DNA of 64,000 bases from Rhodocytophaga rosea (GTDB lineage: Bacteria > Bacteroidota > Bacteroidia > Cytophagales > 172606-1). How positions within the stretch are numbered: the stretch's first letter is position 1; the number at the start of each line of letters is the position of its first letter. Shown here piece after piece: positions 54,010-62,586 of this stretch. Below the pieces are notes generated by a model that was not told where the DNA came from, did no database searches, and saw only the letters and a list, made by a program, of their open reading frames with translations. The stretch is from assembly GCF_010119975.1 (NCBI RefSeq), contig NZ_CP048222.1:7850501-7914500 (forward strand). Direction: 5' to 3'. A program made the position numbers and the translations under genes.

Positions 54010-55314
54010 ATGAATTACTACAGTACAAATAAACAGATTGCGCCGGTAAGTTTTAATGAAGCCGTTATCTCCGGACTGGCACCAGACAAAGGCTTGTTCA
54101 TGCCTGAGCAGATTCCGGTATTATCCCAATCCTTTATCCAAAGCCTGCCAGACTTATCTTTTGTCGAGATCGCTACAGAAGTTGCCAGTCATTTTATTGG
54201 CCAGGAAATTCCGGAGAAAGACCTGCAGACCCTTATTGCCGATGCATTCAATTTTGATATACCCCTGGTTGAACTCCGGGAGGATCTGCATATTCTGGAA
54301 TTGTTTCATGGACCCACACTGGCTTTTAAAGATGTAGGTGCCAGATTTATGTCCAGGATAATGGCATATTTTCTCAGGAATGTGGGTCAAAAAGTGTATG
54401 TATTGGTGGCTACTTCTGGGGATACCGGAAGCGCTGTTGCACAGGGTTTTTATAAAGTTCCTGGTATAGATGTCGTGATTTTATATCCATCCGGAAAGGT
54501 GAGCAAAGTGCAGGAAGTACAGTTTACGACCCTAGGTGAAAATATAACGGCTCTGGAAGTAAATGGCACTTTTGATGACTGCCAGCGGCTGGTAAAAACG
54601 GCTTTTGCCGATGTGAACCTTCGCAACAAATTGTACCTGACATCCGCTAATTCAATTAATATCGCCCGTTTGCTGCCACAATCATTTTATTACTTTTATG
54701 CCTATGCCCAGCTACGCAGAAAGTACAAGGGTCCGGTTGTGTTCTCTGTGCCAAGTGGAAATTATGGCAATCTCACAGCCGGATTGTTTGCACAGCGCAT
54801 GGGTTTACCGGTTCACCATTTTATTGCCGCCAGCAATTCTAACGATACAGTTCCGCTTTATTTGCAAAAAGGAACCTATCTACCTAAACCTTCTGTAGCT
54901 ACGATCTCCAATGCTATGGATGTAGGTGATCCCAGCAACTTCGCCAGAATGTCGGATTTATTCGGAAACTCTTTACCTTCTATGCAACAGCAGATTTCCG
55001 GCTATAGCCTGAGCGATGCCGAAACCAGAAATGCCATGAAAGAAATGCGGGATAAATTCCAGTATACGATTGATCCGCATGGGGCTGTTGCATACAAAGC
55101 GTTTGAGACCTACAAAGCAAATGGTGGCGAGGGGCATGGAATTATTCTGGCAACGGCACATCCGGCAAAGTTCGGTGATGTGGTAGAAAGTGCTATTGGA
55201 AAGCAACCCATCTTGCCGGAACAACTGGCTACGCTTCTGAATAAACCAAAAAAGTCTATTCCTATGTCAAATTCCTTCGAGGGTTTGAAAGAATTTTTGA
55301 TGAGCAATGCTTAG
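54010..55314 (+). CDS. thrC: Threonine synthase
   Basis: The PLP enzyme of 434 residues converts O-phosphohomoserine to threonine. The N-terminal MNYYSTNKQIAPVSFNEAVISGLAPDKGLFMPE is family-typical. The PLP lysine lies in HGPTLAFKDVGARFM (about Lys107), followed by VLVATSGDTGSAVAQG, the phosphate-binding segment. The C-terminal GHGIILATAHPAKFGDVV is also conserved. It is the last gene of thrABC and ends 58 bp before proC, which may be transcribed with it. Confidence 0.96.
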   Translation: MNYYSTNKQIAPVSFNEAVISGLAPDKGLFMPEQIPVLSQSFIQSLPDLSFVEIATEVASHFIGQEIPEKDLQTLIADAFNFDIPLVELREDLHILELFHGPTLAFKDVGARFMSRIMAYFLRNVGQKVYVLVATSGDTGSAVAQGFYKVPGIDVVILYPSGKVSKVQEVQFTTLGENITALEVNGTFDDCQRLVKTAFADVNLRNKLYLTSANSINIARLLPQSFYYFYAYAQLRRKYKGPVVFSVPSGNYGNLTAGLFAQRMGLPVHHFIAASNSNDTVPLYLQKGTYLPKPSVATISNAMDVGDPSNFARMSDLFGNSLPSMQQQISGYSLSDAETRNAMKEMRDKFQYTIDPHGAVAYKAFETYKANGGEGHGIILATAHPAKFGDVVESAIGKQPILPEQLATLLNKPKKSIPMSNSFEGLKEFLMSNA

Positions 55315-55372
55315 ATGTAAGTTATTGTATAATAAATAATTGAATGTGTTAATTTGATTTAATACTTGAATA

Positions 55373-56173
55373 ATGAATATCCTAATTATTGGCGCCGGAA
55401 ACATGGGCAGCACCTTTGCCAAAAGTTTTCTGGCTTCCCACTTTACCACCCGTGAAGAATTATTTGTGCAGGAGAGAAATTCCTCATCCCAGGAACGCAT
55501 TCCGGAGCTATTACCGCAAAACGTTTACAAACTGCCTGGTGCGTATATCTCCCAGGTAGATATCATCGTTATTGCGGTTAAACCACAAGATTATAGTGTG
55601 CTATATCCGGCTTTGCAACCGTTTATTCATGAAGAACAAATTATCTTATCACTGATGGCCGGAGTAAGCCTGACTACACTGGCAGAAACTTTACAGGTTC
55701 CGAAGCTGGTAAGGGCCATGCCAAATCTTCCTTCCCAGATCGGGATGGGAATGACCGTGTTTAGTTGCAGTGCAGGATTATCACGTAAAGAGTTATTCAT
55801 TATACAGAACCTGCTCAATGCAACAGGCAAAGCCTTATATGTGGAGGATGAAAAACTGATTGATGCGGCTACTGCCGTTTCCGGCAGTGGGCCAGCCTAT
55901 GTGTATTATTTTATGAATGCCATGATTAAAGCCGGTGTTGAACTGGGTTTTACTCCTGCCCAGGCAGAGTTGCTGGTGAATCAGACATTTATGGGCTCCG
56001 TGCATTTGCAGAACCGCAACAGCCTCACCTGTGAAGAACTGATGAAAAAAGTAGCTTCGAAAGGAGGAACGACTGAAGCCGCTTTCCGGGTGTTCAACGA
56101 ACATAGTGTTGAGACTGAAATTATGGAAGGATTGTTTGGCGCCTTCAAGCGTTCGGTAGAATTAGGCAGATAA
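55373..56173 (+). CDS. proC: Pyrroline-5-carboxylate reductase
   Basis: The NAD(P)-binding N-terminus reads MNILIIGAGNMGSTFAKSFL, with the C-terminal dimerisation domain showing the family signature VSGSGPAYVYYFMNAMIKAGVELGF and VASKGGTTEAAFRVF. It makes proline from pyrroline-5-carboxylate in the cytoplasm. At 266 residues it is of normal length. It lies 58 bp after thrC on the same strand; co-transcription with the threonine operon is possible but not required. Confidence 0.96.
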   Translation: MNILIIGAGNMGSTFAKSFLASHFTTREELFVQERNSSSQERIPELLPQNVYKLPGAYISQVDIIVIAVKPQDYSVLYPALQPFIHEEQIILSLMAGVSLTTLAETLQVPKLVRAMPNLPSQIGMGMTVFSCSAGLSRKELFIIQNLLNATGKALYVEDEKLIDAATAVSGSGPAYVYYFMNAMIKAGVELGFTPAQAELLVNQTFMGSVHLQNRNSLTCEELMKKVASKGGTTEAAFRVFNEHSVETEIMEGLFGAFKRSVELGR

Positions 56174-56410
56174 TTGCATATTCACATCCTGCTATTTTTT
56201 CTCGCTTTCTAAATTGACAAATACAATAAATTCTTCTTATATTTATATGCTTTGCGATTTAATAAAGGTTTGATAAAAAGCTAAACAGCCATCTTAATAG
56301 TAAAATTATACTATGGATTTGTAGGTGGTTTGATTCAACCTTTATTTGAATAAAGTTATTATAAGAGGCTTTTACCTAATCCATTTGTTAATTTTCCTAA
56401 ACTTATTTAC

Positions 56411-57325
56411 ATGAACATTTCGAGACGGACATTTTTAAAAAATAGTACCCTTGCCTTAGCCGGAACTACCTTACTGGCTAGAGAGGGGTTTGCTTTTAAA
56501 TCCAAAGAACTCATTGGCGTTCAGCTTTATTCCATACGGGATGATATGAAAAAAGACCCGCTGGGTACGTTGAAACAATTGGCTTCAATGGGTTACAAAC
56601 ACGTAGAGCATGCCAATTATGTAGACCGGAAATTCTATGGCTATGGCGCTAAAGAATTTAAAAAAATACTGGATGATCTGGGCCTAAAAATGCCGAGCGG
56701 CCATACAGTAATGAGCAAAGACCATTGGGATGATACCAAGAAAGACTTTACGGACAAATGGAAATATACTGTAGAAGATGCAGCTACCCTTGGTCAACAA
56801 TTTGTGATCAGTCCCTCTATGAGTGAAACGGTACGTAGAAATTATGATGAACTGCTGCGCTTTATGGAACTGTTTAACAAAAGCGGCGAACTTTGTAAAA
56901 AATCCGGAATGAAGTTTGGCTACCATAACCACGATTTCGAGTTCAGCGAGAAGCTCAACAACTTAACCCTGTATGATATTATCCTGAAAAATACAGACCC
57001 TAAACTGGTAATGCAGCAACTGGATATTGGTAATATGGTAAATGGCGGCGGAGAAGCGATGGAAGTGCTGAAAAGATACCCTGGTCGTTTTGAATCCATG
57101 CACGTAAAAGACGAGATTAAATCTGAGAGTAAAGAACATGGGACCTACGAAAGCACAGTTCTGGGAACTGGCCTGATCAATGTAAAGGAAGTAATTGACT
57201 GGGGACGTAAATCCGGAGGAACTATACATTTTATTATTGAACAGGAATCTTATCAGGGAAAAACGCCGCTTGAGTGCGTAAGAGAAGATTTGAAGGTGAT
57301 GAAAAAATGGGGATATATTTCCTGA
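56411..57325 (+). CDS. Tat-exported sugar phosphate isomerase/epimerase-like TIM-barrel protein (304 aa)
   Basis: The start MNISRRTFLKNSTLALAGTT has a twin-arginine signal, so the folded protein is exported. The body is an xylose-isomerase-like TIM barrel: LIGVQLYSIRDDMKKDPLGTLKQLASMGYKHVEHANY, KSGMKFGYHNHDFEF (metal-binding His/His region), and GRFESMHVKDE. Such exported Bacteroidota members are uncharacterised and may act on sugars or inositols in the periplasm. It is a single gene and is followed by a strong hairpin terminator. Confidence 0.88.
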   Translation: MNISRRTFLKNSTLALAGTTLLAREGFAFKSKELIGVQLYSIRDDMKKDPLGTLKQLASMGYKHVEHANYVDRKFYGYGAKEFKKILDDLGLKMPSGHTVMSKDHWDDTKKDFTDKWKYTVEDAATLGQQFVISPSMSETVRRNYDELLRFMELFNKSGELCKKSGMKFGYHNHDFEFSEKLNNLTLYDIILKNTDPKLVMQQLDIGNMVNGGGEAMEVLKRYPGRFESMHVKDEIKSESKEHGTYESTVLGTGLINVKEVIDWGRKSGGTIHFIIEQESYQGKTPLECVREDLKVMKKWGYIS

Positions 57326-57358
57326 AAAGGAAAATAAAGAATTCCATATATTGGTATT

Positions 57359-57405
57359 AAATTGCCTGCGGTTGTATCTAATTAAGATATAATCGCAGGC
57401 AATTT
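57359..57405 (+). terminator. Long hairpin terminator after the TIM-barrel gene
   Basis: AAATTGCCTGCG (57359-57370) is perfectly inverted at 57394-57405. The intervening sequence also pairs partly (TATCT/AGATA). A T-rich tail TTAATTT follows. It could act for both strands. Confidence 0.8.
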
Positions 57406-57518
57406 AATTTACAGAAAAACTTGAAAATCGCTAACCTAAATCGTTGTTAGAAAGTTAAATATATGAAATGAAACTTTGTTATAGTGGCCTTCTCGATTAC
57501 TAATAACCCTTACAAAAT

Positions 57519-58988
57519 TTGTTAGAAAAAAGAGAGTTTGATGCAGTGGTAGTGGGAAGTGGCCCTAATGGATTGGCTGCTGCTATTACCATGCAGCAAG
57601 CCGGACTCTCAGTATTACTTGTAGAAGTGAAGCATACGATTGGAGGAGGGATGCGTACTGCCGAACTTACATTACCTGGCTTTAAGCATGATATTTGTTC
57701 GGCTATCCATCCACTGGGCGCAGATTCTCCTTTATTCAAAACGCTGCCTTTACAGCAGTTTGGTCTTGAATATATATATCCACCGGTGGCTGCTGCCCAT
57801 CCTTTTGACGATGGAACTGCCGCATTATTATACCAGTCCGTGGAGGCTACGGCTGCTACTTTGGGAATAGATGCAGAAGCTTATCGGAAGTTAATCAATC
57901 CGCTTTCTAAAGACTGGCCAAAGCTGGGGCCGACGCTGCTTGGGCCATTGCAGGTGCCGCCTCCCAATTTTCTGGCAATGGCCAGATTCGGATTGTCAGG
58001 TATATTGCCTGCTACTACTCTGGCCAATATCAAATTCAAAGGGAAACTGGCCAAAGGCTTATTTGCTGGAATGGCTGCCCATTCCATATTGCCCTTATCA
58101 TTTACCACAACTGCTGCTCTAGGTTTGGTACTCACTCTACTGGGGCATAGCAAAGGATGGCCTTTACCCAAAAGAGGTACCCAGCAGATTGCCAATGCCT
58201 TAGGTGCATATTTTATATCGATTGGGGGAAAAATTGAGACTAATTTCCAGGTGAATTCTCTCAACCAGTTACCTTCATCCCATGCTGTTCTGTTTGATAT
58301 TACGCCCAGGCAACTGTTGAAAATTGCCGGACATACGTTTTCACCTTTATACAAATGGCAACTTCAACAATTTAAGTATGGATTGGGTGTATTTAAGATC
58401 GATTATGCGCTGGATGGACCTATTCCTTTCAAAAATGAAATGTGCAAACATGCTGGAACCCTACACCTGGGAAATACCATAGAAGAGATTGCTGCCGGAG
58501 AAGAAGCCATTTATCAAGGCAAAAATCCCGAAAAACCATTTGTATTATTGGCCCAGCAAAGCCTGTTTGATTCCACCCGGGCACCAGCAGGAAAGCATAC
58601 ACTCTGGGCCTATTGCCATGTTCCCAACGGCTCTACTGTTGACCAGACCAACGCCATCGAAAATCAGATTGAGCGCTTTGCGCCGGGTTTTAAAGAGCGG
58701 ATATTAGTCAGACATGTCATGAATACAGCGGATATAGAGACCTACAATAGCAATTATATAGGTGGTGATATCAATGGGGGCCGTCAGGACATTACCCAGC
58801 TTTTTACCCGTCCTGCCTTACGTTTTTCACCATACAAAACTTCCCGAAAAGGACTCTATATCTGTTCATCATCTACCCCTCCTGGCGGTGGTGTTCATGG
58901 TATGTGTGGCTATCATGCTGCCAGAACTGCTTTGAAGGATATATTCAATATCAAAATTGGATTAATACCTGAGAAAGCAAGACTTTAA
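57519..58988 (+). CDS. FAD-dependent oxidoreductase of the phytoene desaturase-like family (489 aa), TTG start
   Basis: The dinucleotide-binding motif is VVGSGPNGLAAAITMQQAGLSVLLVE near residues 11-36, followed by GGGMRTAELTLPGFKHDICSAIHPLGADSPLF. The C-terminal GGDINGGRQDITQLFTRP and PPGGGVHGMCGYHAA are typical of phytoene-dehydrogenase-like NAD(P)/FAD oxidoreductases. A stop lies at 57504-57506 in this frame, and the only start leaving room for the Rossmann motif is TTG 57519. The substrate is unknown; no carotenoid genes are adjacent. It is cytoplasmic. Confidence 0.88.
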   Translation: MLEKREFDAVVVGSGPNGLAAAITMQQAGLSVLLVEVKHTIGGGMRTAELTLPGFKHDICSAIHPLGADSPLFKTLPLQQFGLEYIYPPVAAAHPFDDGTAALLYQSVEATAATLGIDAEAYRKLINPLSKDWPKLGPTLLGPLQVPPPNFLAMARFGLSGILPATTLANIKFKGKLAKGLFAGMAAHSILPLSFTTTAALGLVLTLLGHSKGWPLPKRGTQQIANALGAYFISIGGKIETNFQVNSLNQLPSSHAVLFDITPRQLLKIAGHTFSPLYKWQLQQFKYGLGVFKIDYALDGPIPFKNEMCKHAGTLHLGNTIEEIAAGEEAIYQGKNPEKPFVLLAQQSLFDSTRAPAGKHTLWAYCHVPNGSTVDQTNAIENQIERFAPGFKERILVRHVMNTADIETYNSNYIGGDINGGRQDITQLFTRPALRFSPYKTSRKGLYICSSSTPPGGGVHGMCGYHAARTALKDIFNIKIGLIPEKARL

Positions 58989-59081
58989 TTGGCCTTTGAT
59001 TTGATTATTATCTTACTGCTTTAACTGATATTAATTTTTAGTTAAATCATACACCATATAGAATTGGAACAGCTAATTTGT

Positions 59082-59089
59082 TATCTTTG
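59082..59089 (+). promoter_or_regulatory. Candidate -7 element (TATCTTTG) for the HAD/SemiSWEET pair
   Basis: The octamer matches TAnnTTTG and is 51 bp upstream of the HAD gene start. A TTGG at 59064 is closer than the usual -33 spacing, so the full promoter is not confirmed. Confidence 0.35.
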
Positions 59090-59139
59090 TTTAATTACAA
59101 AAGGAATTCAATGGAGTTCTTTAATTTGAAATTTTATAT

Positions 59140-59856
59140 ATGAATAACACAATTTTTGAAGCGGTTATTTTTGATATGGACGGGGTTGTGATAGATACCC
59201 GTAAACCCATTGAGGCATTCTGGATAGCATTGGGCAATAAGCATCAGATAGCCATTACACAGGAACTAATGGAAACCAGGATTCATGGCTGCCCGGCCAG
59301 GCAAACGATCAATGCTTTGTTTGGGAATTTATCAGAGGCTCAAAAAGAGGAAATATTTGAAGAAGGCGAAGAGTTTGAAACCTCCATGGAATATATCGCT
59401 ATGGCAGGGGTAAAATCATTACTTCAAAGCCTGAAAGCCAATCAGATTCCTACTGCCCTCGTCACTAGTTCGCTCCGGCCAAAAGTTGATAAAGTAATAA
59501 ACCATCTGGCTCTCGAAGGCTTATTTGAAGTAATTGTTACATCAGACCTGGTAAAAATAGGAAAACCCGATCCAGCCTGTTATGTAATGGCTGCTGAAAA
59601 ATTAGGTAAAAATCCTGCCAGCTGTGTCGTGTTTGAAGATGCAGTGAGTGGTGTAAAAGCAGCAATCGGCGCAGGCATGCTTACCGTAGGGGTGGGCACT
59701 GGCATGCAAGAGAAATTACTCAAAGAAACCGGTGCGATAGATTGTAAACCTGATTTCCATAATGTAGCCATCAGAAATCATAAGAATTCCCTTGAGTTAG
59801 TTGTTTCAAACCATCTGTCACTTGAACTTTCTGCCAGTCAGTATATCACAAGATAA
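59140..59856 (+). CDS. HAD-superfamily hydrolase, beta-phosphoglucomutase-like (238 aa)
   Basis: Motif I is VIFDMDGVVIDT (residues ~8-19), where two aspartates form the active site. Motif II lies at VTSSLRPK and motif III/IV at KIGKPDPACYVMAAEKLGKNPASCVVFEDAVSGVKAAIGAG. This is the usual pattern of sugar-phosphate phosphatases and beta-phosphoglucomutase. It is cytoplasmic. It is followed 12 bp later by a SemiSWEET sugar transporter gene, so the pair may handle an imported sugar. The specific substrate is not predictable from the sequence. Confidence 0.92.
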   Translation: MNNTIFEAVIFDMDGVVIDTRKPIEAFWIALGNKHQIAITQELMETRIHGCPARQTINALFGNLSEAQKEEIFEEGEEFETSMEYIAMAGVKSLLQSLKANQIPTALVTSSLRPKVDKVINHLALEGLFEVIVTSDLVKIGKPDPACYVMAAEKLGKNPASCVVFEDAVSGVKAAIGAGMLTVGVGTGMQEKLLKETGAIDCKPDFHNVAIRNHKNSLELVVSNHLSLELSASQYITR

Positions 59857-59868
59857 ACAGCTATTTAC

Positions 59869-60135
59869 ATGTTCTCCATATTTTCCATAGAAACAGTAGG
59901 CCTGATTGCAGGAGCACTAACTACAGTTTCTTTTGTACCACAAGTGATCAAAACATGGCGTTCAAGGTCAGCCAAAGATTTATCCCTCAGCATGTTTACT
60001 TTATTCTGTGCAGGCCTGATCTTATGGCTTATTTATGGAATCGCCTTATCTTCTCTTGCCATCATTATTGCCAATGCCTTTACACTGGTATTGGCGATCT
60101 GCCTGCTCGTTTTTAAATTCACTTTTAAGAACTGA
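59869..60135 (+). CDS. SemiSWEET-type sugar transporter (88 aa)
   Basis: The protein is a three-helix half-transporter: helix 1 with TVGLIAGALTTVSFVPQVIKTWRSRSAKDLS, including the PQ motif (VPQ), helix 2 SMFTLFCAGLILWLIYGIAL, helix 3 IIIANAFTLVLAICLLVF. SemiSWEETs work as dimers to let sugars cross the inner membrane down a gradient. It starts 12 bp after the HAD gene, so the two are almost certainly co-transcribed. The length is exactly that of the family. Confidence 0.92.
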   Translation: MFSIFSIETVGLIAGALTTVSFVPQVIKTWRSRSAKDLSLSMFTLFCAGLILWLIYGIALSSLAIIIANAFTLVLAICLLVFKFTFKN

Positions 60136-60155
60136 CAATCAATACATTGCGGTTG

Positions 60156-60389
60156 TTAATCATAGTGGTGGATACTCACTACTTGCGATTCTGAGCTTAA
60201 AAGCGAAATCGTCATTTTGTTGTGTTGGAAGTATTGATCTTCTGTTAAATGATTATATAGATCGGTACATTTTTCTGAATTGGTATACTGAACGTAGAAA
60301 AGTTGCTCGCCCTTTTCATTCTCTATCTTAATAATAGACCCCATAATTAGAAGAATTAGGTAAAATATAAAAAGTTGAAATCCTTTCAA
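60156..60389 (-). CDS. Possible small membrane-anchored protein (77 aa)
   Basis: The frame has an N-terminal hydrophobic stretch (FQLFIFYLILLIMGSIIKI) followed by a soluble tail ending SSESQVVSIHHYD. Protein-like composition and a location in a 340-bp gap between plus-strand genes support a real gene. A shorter start at MGSIIKIENEKG would remove the hydrophobic part. No family is recognised and the case is weak. Confidence 0.4.
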   Translation of the reverse strand: MKGFQLFIFYLILLIMGSIIKIENEKGEQLFYVQYTNSEKCTDLYNHLTEDQYFQHNKMTISLLSSESQVVSIHHYD

Positions 60390-60524
60390 ATGTCTTGCCA
60401 GGATTCCATAAATTAAGCTTTACTAGTACTTTAACGTAATTAGAATAAGCATGCCTTTCAAGATAATAACAACTTATTGAACTTTTTTAATAAATTTCAC
60501 CCTTTTCCTGGCTTATTATATTTT

Positions 60525-60974
60525 ATGCACCTCATTCTGTTTATTGGAATACCCGGAAGTGGAAAAAGTACTTTCTATTTTCAGCATTTTTTCCATACTC
60601 ATATGCGGGTGAATCTGGATATGCTTCGCACCAGAAACCGGGAGAACAGGTTGCTTGAGTTTTGTTTTCAAACCCAGATGCCTCTGGTCGTGGATAATAC
60701 CAATGTACAGTTGGAGGAGAGAAAGAAATACATAGATGCAGCAAAACAACATAAGTTTAAAGTGAGTGGATATTATTTTGAATCCAGCCTTCAGGCAAGC
60801 CTTGAGCGGAATGCAAAGCGTACTGGTAAACAGCAGGTGAGTGAAAAAGGGTTGAAGGCGAAGTATTACCAGTTGCAAATCCCGGAAAAGACGGAAGGAT
60901 TTGATGAATTATTTTACGTACGTGTTCAAGACAATTTTACTTTTGACATAAGCCCCTGGAAAGATGAAGTTTGA
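60525..60974 (+). CDS. P-loop kinase resembling the 5'-polynucleotide kinase domain (149 aa)
   Basis: Walker A is GIPGSGKST at residues 8-16. The next feature RVNLDMLRTR contains the D-x-x-R pair (Asp32, Arg35) which in T4 polynucleotide kinase binds and activates the 5'-OH. DNTN at 57-60 and the arginine-rich lid ERNAKR near residue 98 also fit the PNK-like kinase layout. It would phosphorylate RNA or DNA ends, or a small molecule; this is by motif only. The ATG at 60525 is better than an in-frame TTG at 60477. It overlaps the start of the Thg1-like gene by 11 bp, so the two are translated together. Confidence 0.85.
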   Translation: MHLILFIGIPGSGKSTFYFQHFFHTHMRVNLDMLRTRNRENRLLEFCFQTQMPLVVDNTNVQLEERKKYIDAAKQHKFKVSGYYFESSLQASLERNAKRTGKQQVSEKGLKAKYYQLQIPEKTEGFDELFYVRVQDNFTFDISPWKDEV

Positions 60975-61719
60975 TGAATTCGATGCGCAGATGCGGATAT
61001 ATGAAACGGCTCACGACCAGTTGATTGCGCCAGATTTTTATGTGGTGGCTAGGCTTGATGGCAGAGGGTTTACAAAATTAACGAAAGAGAAACTTGACCT
61101 GGAAAAACCATTTGCTGTAGAATTCCGGGATGCGATGGCAATTACTGTAAAACACATGATGAATTGTGGTGCAAGAGTAGTGTATGGATACACACAAAGC
61201 GATGAAATCTCATTATTGTTCCATCGGGAAGATGCTTCGTTTAACCGAAAACACCGGAAATTACTTTCCATTCTGGCCGGAGAAGCAAGTGCGGCGTTTA
61301 CCCATGAGTTAAAGCATATGGGCGTATTTGATTGCAGGTTATCGATTTTGCCCAATGAGGCAAAAGTACTGGATTATTTTGCCTGGCGTGTGGAAGATGC
61401 CCACCGCAATTCACTGAATGCGTATTGTTACTGGAAATTGCGGGAAAAAGGCAAATCCGTAGCAGAAGCCACCAGGCAACTAAAGAGCTTGTCGGTAGCA
61501 GAGAAGAACGAATTGCTTTTCAGCATGGGAATTAATTATAATAATCTACCTGTCTGGCAGAAAAGAGGCATGGGTTTCTATTGGAAAATACAGGAAAAAG
61601 TTGGTTTTAACCCTGTAAGCAGGCAGGAAACAAAGGTGTTGCGGAAAATTCTTTACCAGGAAATGGAGCTGCCGCTCACCAACTATAAACAGTTGATTAC
61701 ACAACTCATGCATACATAA
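60964..61719 (+). CDS. Thg1-like 3'-5' RNA polymerase (TLP, 251 aa)
   Basis: The protein has the Thg1/TLP polymerase core: DFYVVARLDGRGFTKLT with Asp32, and YGYTQSDEISLLFH with Asp80 and Glu81, which align to the metal-binding D29, D76 and E77 of human THG1. The eukaryotic tRNA-His motif HINNLYN is absent; instead WRVEDAHRNSLNAYCYWKL is present, as in bacterial and archaeal TLPs. These enzymes add nucleotides to RNA 5' ends in the 3'-5' direction and can repair truncated tRNAs. Its start overlaps the kinase gene by 11 bp, so a coupled 5'-end repair pair is a reasonable inference. Known families have about this length. Confidence 0.93.
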   Translation: MKFDEFDAQMRIYETAHDQLIAPDFYVVARLDGRGFTKLTKEKLDLEKPFAVEFRDAMAITVKHMMNCGARVVYGYTQSDEISLLFHREDASFNRKHRKLLSILAGEASAAFTHELKHMGVFDCRLSILPNEAKVLDYFAWRVEDAHRNSLNAYCYWKLREKGKSVAEATRQLKSLSVAEKNELLFSMGINYNNLPVWQKRGMGFYWKIQEKVGFNPVSRQETKVLRKILYQEMELPLTNYKQLITQLMHT

Positions 61720-61897
61720 GGTGTTAAAAATAGATTGCTTATATAAAACAATGTATTAATGTCATGTATTTTAGAGTTGAATAAATTGAAATTCATACAA
61801 TAAGTCTATTGCCATTTACTCAAGTACGGATAATAAACTACAGAAAGAACTTTTATAGCATACCAAGGCATAAATTCTTTATCTTTTTATTAAAGAC

Positions 61898-62332
61898 TTA
61901 GTCTAAATCAATAAAAATAGAACGATAGATTAAGATATTTTCTTTGCTAAGCTGTGGATTTATGTCTATTATATTTGAGATAAACAGATTCTCATTTAAT
62001 ATTATTTCTAGCCTTTTTATTAAATTGTCACTTAAAATCAAAGAAGTAGTTTGTGTTGACACCTTTTTATCAAAAGCAATTTTATTGATTTTTCTAATTT
62101 TCGGATCTATTTCAACAACAAAAACAAGTCCTTCCTGCTTCCTTAGTTTTTTATACTCATCTTTAGAAAAAAGTCGTTTTCTGTTTTGCCTTATGAATTG
62201 GTTAATATTTATAGAATAATCAATTATATAACTTTTGTCTATTTGATAATAATTACTCTTGACACTGTCTGATTGGCTTTTAGCGATAGAATTACAAATA
62301 AGAATAATAATTACAATCATTAAAGTTTTCAT
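61898..62332 (-). CDS. Hypothetical secreted protein (144 aa; frame open to 62575)
   Basis: From the ATG at 62332 the protein begins MKTLMIVIIILICNSIAKSQ, a clean signal peptide, followed by a ~120-residue charged region (FIRQNRKRLFSKDEYKKLRKQEGLVFVVEID). The reading frame continues upstream without a stop to an ATG at 62575, 11 bp after the stop of the glycine-rich gene. That 81-codon extension (with YHNNNGHPRIFTESQ) also looks protein-like, so a longer protein with an internal membrane segment cannot be excluded. I prefer 62332 because the signal peptide is conventional. No family is recognised; the gene is very AT-rich. Confidence 0.6.
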   Translation of the reverse strand: MKTLMIVIIILICNSIAKSQSDSVKSNYYQIDKSYIIDYSININQFIRQNRKRLFSKDEYKKLRKQEGLVFVVEIDPKIRKINKIAFDKKVSTQTTSLILSDNLIKRLEIILNENLFISNIIDINPQLSKENILIYRSIFIDLD

Positions 62333-62586
62333 AGCTATATAATGTTTCTTAATGAGCCTGTTTGATAATTTTGGCTCATCATTAGTTACCGCACCCTGTA
62401 TAGTAGACATAGTTTCACCGTATCCTCCATAACTATTTAATCGTAATTGCGATTCAGTAAATATTCGGGGATGGCCATTATTATTGTGATAAATATTTAT
62501 GTTTGATCTATTAGTTGTTCTTCTGAAATTTAATGGTATTTCATTAAGCGAGTGAGTACTTTGAAAAGAGGCCATAATAGAGTTTG

